A stretch of 64,000 nt of DNA from Gammaproteobacteria bacterium (GTDB lineage Bacteria; Pseudomonadota; Gammaproteobacteria; Steroidobacterales; Steroidobacteraceae), in assembly GCA_004297335.1 (NCBI GenBank), contig SCUD01000058.1:1-64000 (forward strand). The letters run 5' to 3'. Shown here one piece after another: positions 60,030-64,000 of the stretch. Made by a program: the position numbers and the translations under genes. Each line of letters opens with the position of its first letter. The stretch's first letter is position 1. The notes below the pieces were generated by a model. That model worked only from the letters and a program-made list of their open reading frames with translations, did not search any database and was not told the origin of the DNA.

Positions 60030-61260
60030 AGCGCAGCGCCTCGGCCGGTGCCGTGGCGGCGGCGCGCCGCGCCGGATACACCGTCGCCAGCAGCGTCAGT
60101 GTCAGGGCCGCCCCGGCCACGAACACGACATCGGCGAGCCGCAGCTCCGACGGGATCGTGGTCAGGTAGAAGACCTCGGCATCGAAGATCGTGAAGCCGA
60201 ACAGGCGCTCGAGGCCCGCAGCCACGGCACCGGCGTTCCGGGCCAGCGCCACCCCGAGGCCGACCCCCGCCACCACACCCGCCCAGCCGATCACCGTACC
60301 CTGTACCAGGAAGGCGCCGACCACGTCCGCACGCGACAGGCCGAGCGTGCGCAGGATGGCGATGTCGCCGCTCTTCTCCGTGACGACCATCACCAGGCTG
60401 GCGACGATGTTGAACGCAGCCACGGCGACAATCAGCAGCAGGATTACGGTCATCATGGTCTTTTCCAGCCGGATCGCGCGGAAATAGGCCGCGTGCTCGA
60501 CCGTCCAGTCGCTCGCGCCGGAGACCCCGAGCGCCGCGGCGACCCGTGATGCCAGCTGCGGTGCCGCGAACGGATCCGCGAAGAACAACCGCAGGCCGGC
60601 CGGAGCCTGCTCACCGGCCAGCGCGACCACGTCGTCGAACGCGGCCACCGCCAGCACTGCATCATGGTCCGCGAGCCCGATCTCGAAGGTGCCGGCCAGC
60701 GTGAAGCTGCCGATGCGTGGCTCGAGTGCGCCACCGTCGCCGGTCCGCGGCAGCAGCACCGTCACCGTATCGCCGGGCGCCACGCCGAGCTGCACGGCGA
60801 GTGCGCGTCCGAGCACGATGCGCCGGCTGCCGGGCAGGAGCGCCTCGAGCGTCCCCTCCCGCATCGCGCTGCGTAGCGTTGCATCGGCCTCGGCACCACC
60901 CGCACCCAGGCCCCGCAACGTGAAGCCAGCCAGTTCCGCTCCGGCGGAGACGAGCCCCTGCAGCTCGACGAAGGCCTGTGCCGCGATCACGCCGGGCTGG
61001 TTGCGGGCCCGGGCCGCCAGCGCCGCCAGTTGCGATCCATCCGCCGCCGCCGGCAGCGTCGCATGGGCGGTGAGCGCAAGCAGGCGACTGCGCAGCTCCC
61101 CCTCGAAGCCATTCATCACCGACAGGATCGTGATCAGGGCCGCGACGCCGAGGCCGACGCCGAGCAGGGAGACCCAGCTGATGAACGAAACGAGGAACTG
61201 ATGGCGACCGGCGCGCACGTAGCGCAGTCCGAGTCCCAGCGGCAAGGGGGTCAGCAGCAT
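60022..61260 (-). CDS. LolC/LolE-family permease (distal copy)
   Basis: 412 residues with the same topology as the neighbour (SVMNGFEGELRSRLL, FNIVASLVMVVTEKSGDIAI, ends [13 protein letters not shown]). The two copies overlap by 8 bp. Together they give a permease-permease-lolD order, unlike lolC-lolD-lolE of E. coli. A heterodimeric LolCE-like complex is inferred. ATG 61260 is chosen because it starts the conserved LGLRYVRAG. Confidence 0.9.
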   Translation of the reverse strand: MLLTPLPLGLGLRYVRAGRHQFLVSFISWVSLLGVGLGVAALITILSVMNGFEGELRSRLLALTAHATLPAAADGSQLAALAARARNQPGVIAAQAFVELQGLVSAGAELAGFTLRGLGAGGAEADATLRSAMREGTLEALLPGSRRIVLGRALAVQLGVAPGDTVTVLLPRTGDGGALEPRIGSFTLAGTFEIGLADHDAVLAVAAFDDVVALAGEQAPAGLRLFFADPFAAPQLASRVAAALGVSGASDWTVEHAAYFRAIRLEKTMMTVILLLIVAVAAFNIVASLVMVVTEKSGDIAILRTLGLSRADVVGAFLVQGTVIGWAGVVAGVGLGVALARNAGAVAAGLERLFGFTIFDAEVFYLTTIPSELRLADVVFVAGAALTLTLLATVYPARRAAATAPAEALRYE

Positions 61261-61384
61261 CGCCGCGTATTGAAGCACAGTGGGCCGCCGACATGGCGTT
61301 TCCGCGATGTGCATCAAGGTTTTCCGGCTGGCCGCAGCTCCACTGCCCCTCCCCGGTGCTACACTCGCCACCGGAGGAACCGCG

Positions 61385-61663
61385 ATGACAATGGTAAGCA
61401 GAGGCCTGCTGGCCGCACTCCTCGCAGTGGCACCCGCGATCGCCACCGCACAGGACCAGCCCGATGGTGGCCCGGCCGTGGACCGCCCGCAGCGCGGTAC
61501 CGCGATGAGCACCGTGCAGAATCGCTTCGGCGAACCGGTCAACCGCCACCCGGCGGTTGGCCAGCCGCCGATCACGCGCTGGGACTACCCGGGATTCTCG
61601 GTGTTCTTCGAACACGACCTCGTGATCCACGCCGTCCTGGTCCGGACCGCAGCGGCCAGCTGA
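61385..61663 (+). CDS. Small secreted protein with a BamE/SmpA-like stretch
   Basis: 92 residues: signal peptide MTMVSRGLLAALLAVAPAIATA, then GTAMSTVQNRFGEPVNRHPA followed by PPITRWDYPGFSVFFEHDLV. The G-x-x-x-x-x-V-x-x-x-x-G-x-P and W-x-Y-pattern resembles the two-helix/three-strand fold of BamE-type (SmpA/OmlA) domains, which is inference. No lipobox. Similar ORFs are known to me near mfd in related bacteria. Confidence 0.6.
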   Translation: MTMVSRGLLAALLAVAPAIATAQDQPDGGPAVDRPQRGTAMSTVQNRFGEPVNRHPAVGQPPITRWDYPGFSVFFEHDLVIHAVLVRTAAAS

Positions 61664-61751
61664 GCTTGCCCCCGGCGGAAACCGGGGTATCCTGCCGGGT
61701 TTGACCCCGCCGGGCCGTTCCGGAACGGGGCCGTACGTTCGCAGGGCCCCG

Positions 61752-64000
61752 ATGCATTCACCAGCGCCGATCCATGTACCGCTGCCGGAGGCCGGTACCA
61801 GCCTGTGCTGGGGTGAACTCTACGGCAGTGCGCTCGCGCTGATCCTGGTCCAGGCGGCCGGACGCGCCGCGGGGCCGCTGGTGGTCGTTGCCAGCAGTGG
61901 CCGGGAAGCGGACCGCCTGCTCGCCGAGCTGCACTTCTTCGCCGGGCCCGGGCTGCGCCTGCTGGCACTGCCGGATCATGAGTCGCTGCCCTACGATCCG
62001 TTCTCGCCGCATCCGGACCTCGTCTCCGAACGGCTGCGGGCGCTCGCGGCGCTGCCCGAACTGGCGCGCGGCATCGTCGTGACGACCCGCGCGGTCGTGC
62101 TCGGACGCCTGCCGCCGCGCCGCTTCATCGCCGCACACAGCTTTGAGCTGCAGCGTGGTGAACGCATCGACGTCACTGCGCTGCGGGCCCGCCTGGCGCT
62201 CGCGGGCTATGCCCACGTGAGCCAGGTGCAGAGTCCCGGCGAGATCGCCGTGCGCGGCTCGGTCATCGACCTGTTCCCGGGTGGCGCGGCGCAGCCGCTG
62301 CGTCTCGACCTGTTCGATGACGTGATCGAGAGCCTCCGCGCCTTCGATCCCGAGGACCAGCGCTCCGGCGAGCACCTGGAGCGCGTGGACCTGCTGCCAG
62401 CGCGCGAGTTCCCGACCTCGCCCGAGGCGATTGCCGGATTCCGTGGCCGCTGGCGCGAGCGCTTCGAGGGTGATCCGCAGCAATGCCCGCTGTATCGCGC
62501 GGTCAGTGCCGGCCATGCCCCAGCCGGCATCGAGGCCTGGATGCCCTTGTTCTTCGATGCGACCGCCCTCCTCGCGGACTACCTGCCCGCGACCGCGCTG
62601 GTCGTCGACACCGTCGATCTCGAGCGGGCACTCCCGCTCGCCTGGGACGAGATCACCGAACGCTACGAGGACCGGCGGCATGACCGCGAGCGGCCGCTGC
62701 TGGCCCCCGAGGAGGCGTTCGTGCCCCCCGCGGAAGCGGCTGCGCGTCTGGCGGCGCATGCGCGCGTGCTGGTCACCGTGACCAAGGCGGAACCACTGGG
62801 CAGCACCGGCCCATTCCACAATTTCGGCTCCGAACCGCCGCCGGATCTGCGGATCGATCCGCGCGCGCTGGTGCCGCCCGCGGCATTGCTGGCTTCGCTC
62901 ACAGGCCACGACGACCGCGTGCTGCTGCTGGCCGACTCGGCCGGCCGCCGCGAGCTGCTGCTCGGCCTGCTGCGCGACGCCGGCCATGAACCGCGCCCGC
63001 TGCCGGACTGGCCGGCGTTCCTGGGCAGCGCGGAACGTTTCGCGATCGCGGTTGCGCCCGATGTGCGCGGCCTGGTGTTGCCCGCGCACGGACTGCGACT
63101 GGTCGCCGAGGACCAGCTGTTCGGCGCCCGGGCCCGCCAGGAGCGCCGGCGCCGGCGCGCCGAGCGCGATCCGCTCGCGATCCTCGGCGAACTGACCGCG
63201 CTGGCGCCGGGGACCCCGGTCGTGCACGAGGAATACGGCGTCGGCCGTTACCGCGGCCTGCGCGTCATGCAGGTCGAAGGCCAGCCGGCGGAGTTCCTCG
63301 TGCTCGAGTACGCGGGCGGTGACCTGCTGTACGTACCGGTGCACGCCCTCGACCGCGTCGCCCGTTATACCGGCGGGTCTCCGGACACCGCGCCACTGCA
63401 CCGGCTCGGCACCGAGCAGTGGGTCCGGGCCCGGCGCCGCGCCGCCGAAAAGCTGCGCGATGTCGCCGCCGAACTGCTCGACCTCTATGCGCGCCGCGCC
63501 GCGCGGCCAGGTCGCGCGCTCGAGTTCGACGCCGCCGCCAGCGCCGCCTTCGCCGCCGGCTTCCCCTTCGAGGAGACCGCGGACCAGCGCGACGCGATCG
63601 AGGCCGTGCTCACGGACCTGCGCTCGGGACAGCCGATGGACCGCGTGGTCTGCGGCGACGTCGGCTTCGGCAAGACCGAGATTGCGCTGCGCGCGGCCTT
63701 CGCAGTCGTGCAGGCCGGGCGCCAGGTCGCGGTGCTGGTGCCGACCACGTTGCTCGCCCAGCAGCATGCACAGACTTTCGCTGACCGCTTTGCCGACTGG
63801 CCGGTGCGGGTCGAGAACCTGTCCCGGTTCCGCAGCGTGGCCGAGCAGCGCGTGGTGCTCGCGGCGCTCGCCGCGGGCACGGTCGACATCGTCATCGGCA
63901 CCCACCGCCTGCTGCAGCGTGACGTTGCCTTTCGCGATCTCGGCCTGGTGGTGATCGACGAAGAGCACCGTTTCGGCGTCGGCCATAAGGAGCGCCTGCG
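61752..64000 (+). CDS. mfd: Mfd, transcription-repair coupling factor (3' end missing)
   Basis: Displaces stalled RNA polymerase and recruits UvrA. 749 codons lie in the window; the family is about 1150. UvrB-like N-terminus (ASSGREADRLLAELHFFAG, LPDHESLPYDPFSPH), the RNA-polymerase-interacting domain (PGTPVVHEEYGVGRY, FLVLEYAGGDLLYVPVHALD), then the first helicase half with Walker A CGDVGFGKTE (K641) and DEEH at 736-739. Start ATG 61752 is the first available and gives the family N-terminus. The C-terminal motor and UvrA-contact domains are beyond the edge. Confidence 0.96.
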   Translation, partial: MHSPAPIHVPLPEAGTSLCWGELYGSALALILVQAAGRAAGPLVVVASSGREADRLLAELHFFAGPGLRLLALPDHESLPYDPFSPHPDLVSERLRALAALPELARGIVVTTRAVVLGRLPPRRFIAAHSFELQRGERIDVTALRARLALAGYAHVSQVQSPGEIAVRGSVIDLFPGGAAQPLRLDLFDDVIESLRAFDPEDQRSGEHLERVDLLPAREFPTSPEAIAGFRGRWRERFEGDPQQCPLYRAVSAGHAPAGIEAWMPLFFDATALLADYLPATALVVDTVDLERALPLAWDEITERYEDRRHDRERPLLAPEEAFVPPAEAAARLAAHARVLVTVTKAEPLGSTGPFHNFGSEPPPDLRIDPRALVPPAALLASLTGHDDRVLLLADSAGRRELLLGLLRDAGHEPRPLPDWPAFLGSAERFAIAVAPDVRGLVLPAHGLRLVAEDQLFGARARQERRRRRAERDPLAILGELTALAPGTPVVHEEYGVGRYRGLRVMQVEGQPAEFLVLEYAGGDLLYVPVHALDRVARYTGGSPDTAPLHRLGTEQWVRARRRAAEKLRDVAAELLDLYARRAARPGRALEFDAAASAAFAAGFPFEETADQRDAIEAVLTDLRSGQPMDRVVCGDVGFGKTEIALRAAFAVVQAGRQVAVLVPTTLLAQQHAQTFADRFADWPVRVENLSRFRSVAEQRVVLAALAAGTVDIVIGTHRLLQRDVAFRDLGLVVIDEEHRFGVGHKERL

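Noticed and set aside
61758..63986. 742-residue open frame antisense to mfd
   Set aside because: Shadow of the mfd reading frame; no domain is recognisable and it ends with the window's GC bias.

Overview
This is a single-contig stretch of a high-GC gammaproteobacterial chromosome. The evidence is the gene content and order: Tol-Pal and Lol lipoprotein systems, LPS genes (lpxK, kdsB, msbA), RNase E, a RelA with the gammaproteobacterial EFDD signature, a CTGT-N8-ACAG SOS box, and blocks whose order matches Pseudomonas and Escherichia. It is not an enterobacterium; a Xanthomonadales/Nevskiales/Chromatiales-like lineage would fit, but the sequence alone does not decide this. All three tRNA genes encode their CCA ends.

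Layout. 1-4.3 kb (minus): ruvC-ruvA-ruvB-ybgC-tolQ-tolR-tolA, a tightly overlapping operon for Holliday-junction processing followed by envelope constriction; tolA runs off the left edge. 4.4-12 kb: relA (plus), then sucA-sucB-lpdA (minus), the 2-oxoglutarate dehydrogenase complex. 12-17 kb: an accessory interval bounded by tRNA genes (Arg, Ala, Ser) holding a histone H1-like gene, a GNAT acetyltransferase, a Bcp peroxiredoxin, a membrane-anchored histidine phosphatase, a MocA-like nucleotidyltransferase, an unusual secreted protein and the debris of a Fic locus. 17-30 kb: the ancient block BI-1/YccA, serS, crcB, rarA, vanZ-like, lolA, ftsK, trxB, acyltransferase, aat, infA, clpA, clpS. 30.1-35.8 kb: gspC-D-E-F only, a partial type II secretion locus. 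36.1-41.8 kb (minus): the SOS mutagenesis cassette lexA-imuA-imuB-dnaE2 under a doubled LexA operator, with dnaE2 interrupted by one in-frame TGA. 41.9-61.3 kb: a murein-lipoprotein-like gene, an L,D-transpeptidase, then fabH-rpmF-yceD / maf / rluC / rne / ptpA / aminotransferase / kdsB-ycaR-lpxK-msbA-exbD-exbB-comEC / lolD and two LolC/E permeases. 61.4-64 kb: a small secreted protein and the first two thirds of mfd, cut by the right edge.

The genes mostly serve envelope biogenesis (Lol, Tol, LPS, L,D-transpeptidase, T2SS) and DNA repair or damage tolerance (RuvABC, RarA, Mfd, LexA/ImuAB/DnaE2). I found no CRISPR array, rRNA or complete insertion sequence. The most noteworthy signals are the dnaE2 nonsense codon, the two-box lexA operator, the Fic fragment facing a mini-ORF that carries a Fic-inhibition-like motif, the loss of the four-cysteine motif in GspE, and the absence of plsX between rpmF and fabH.
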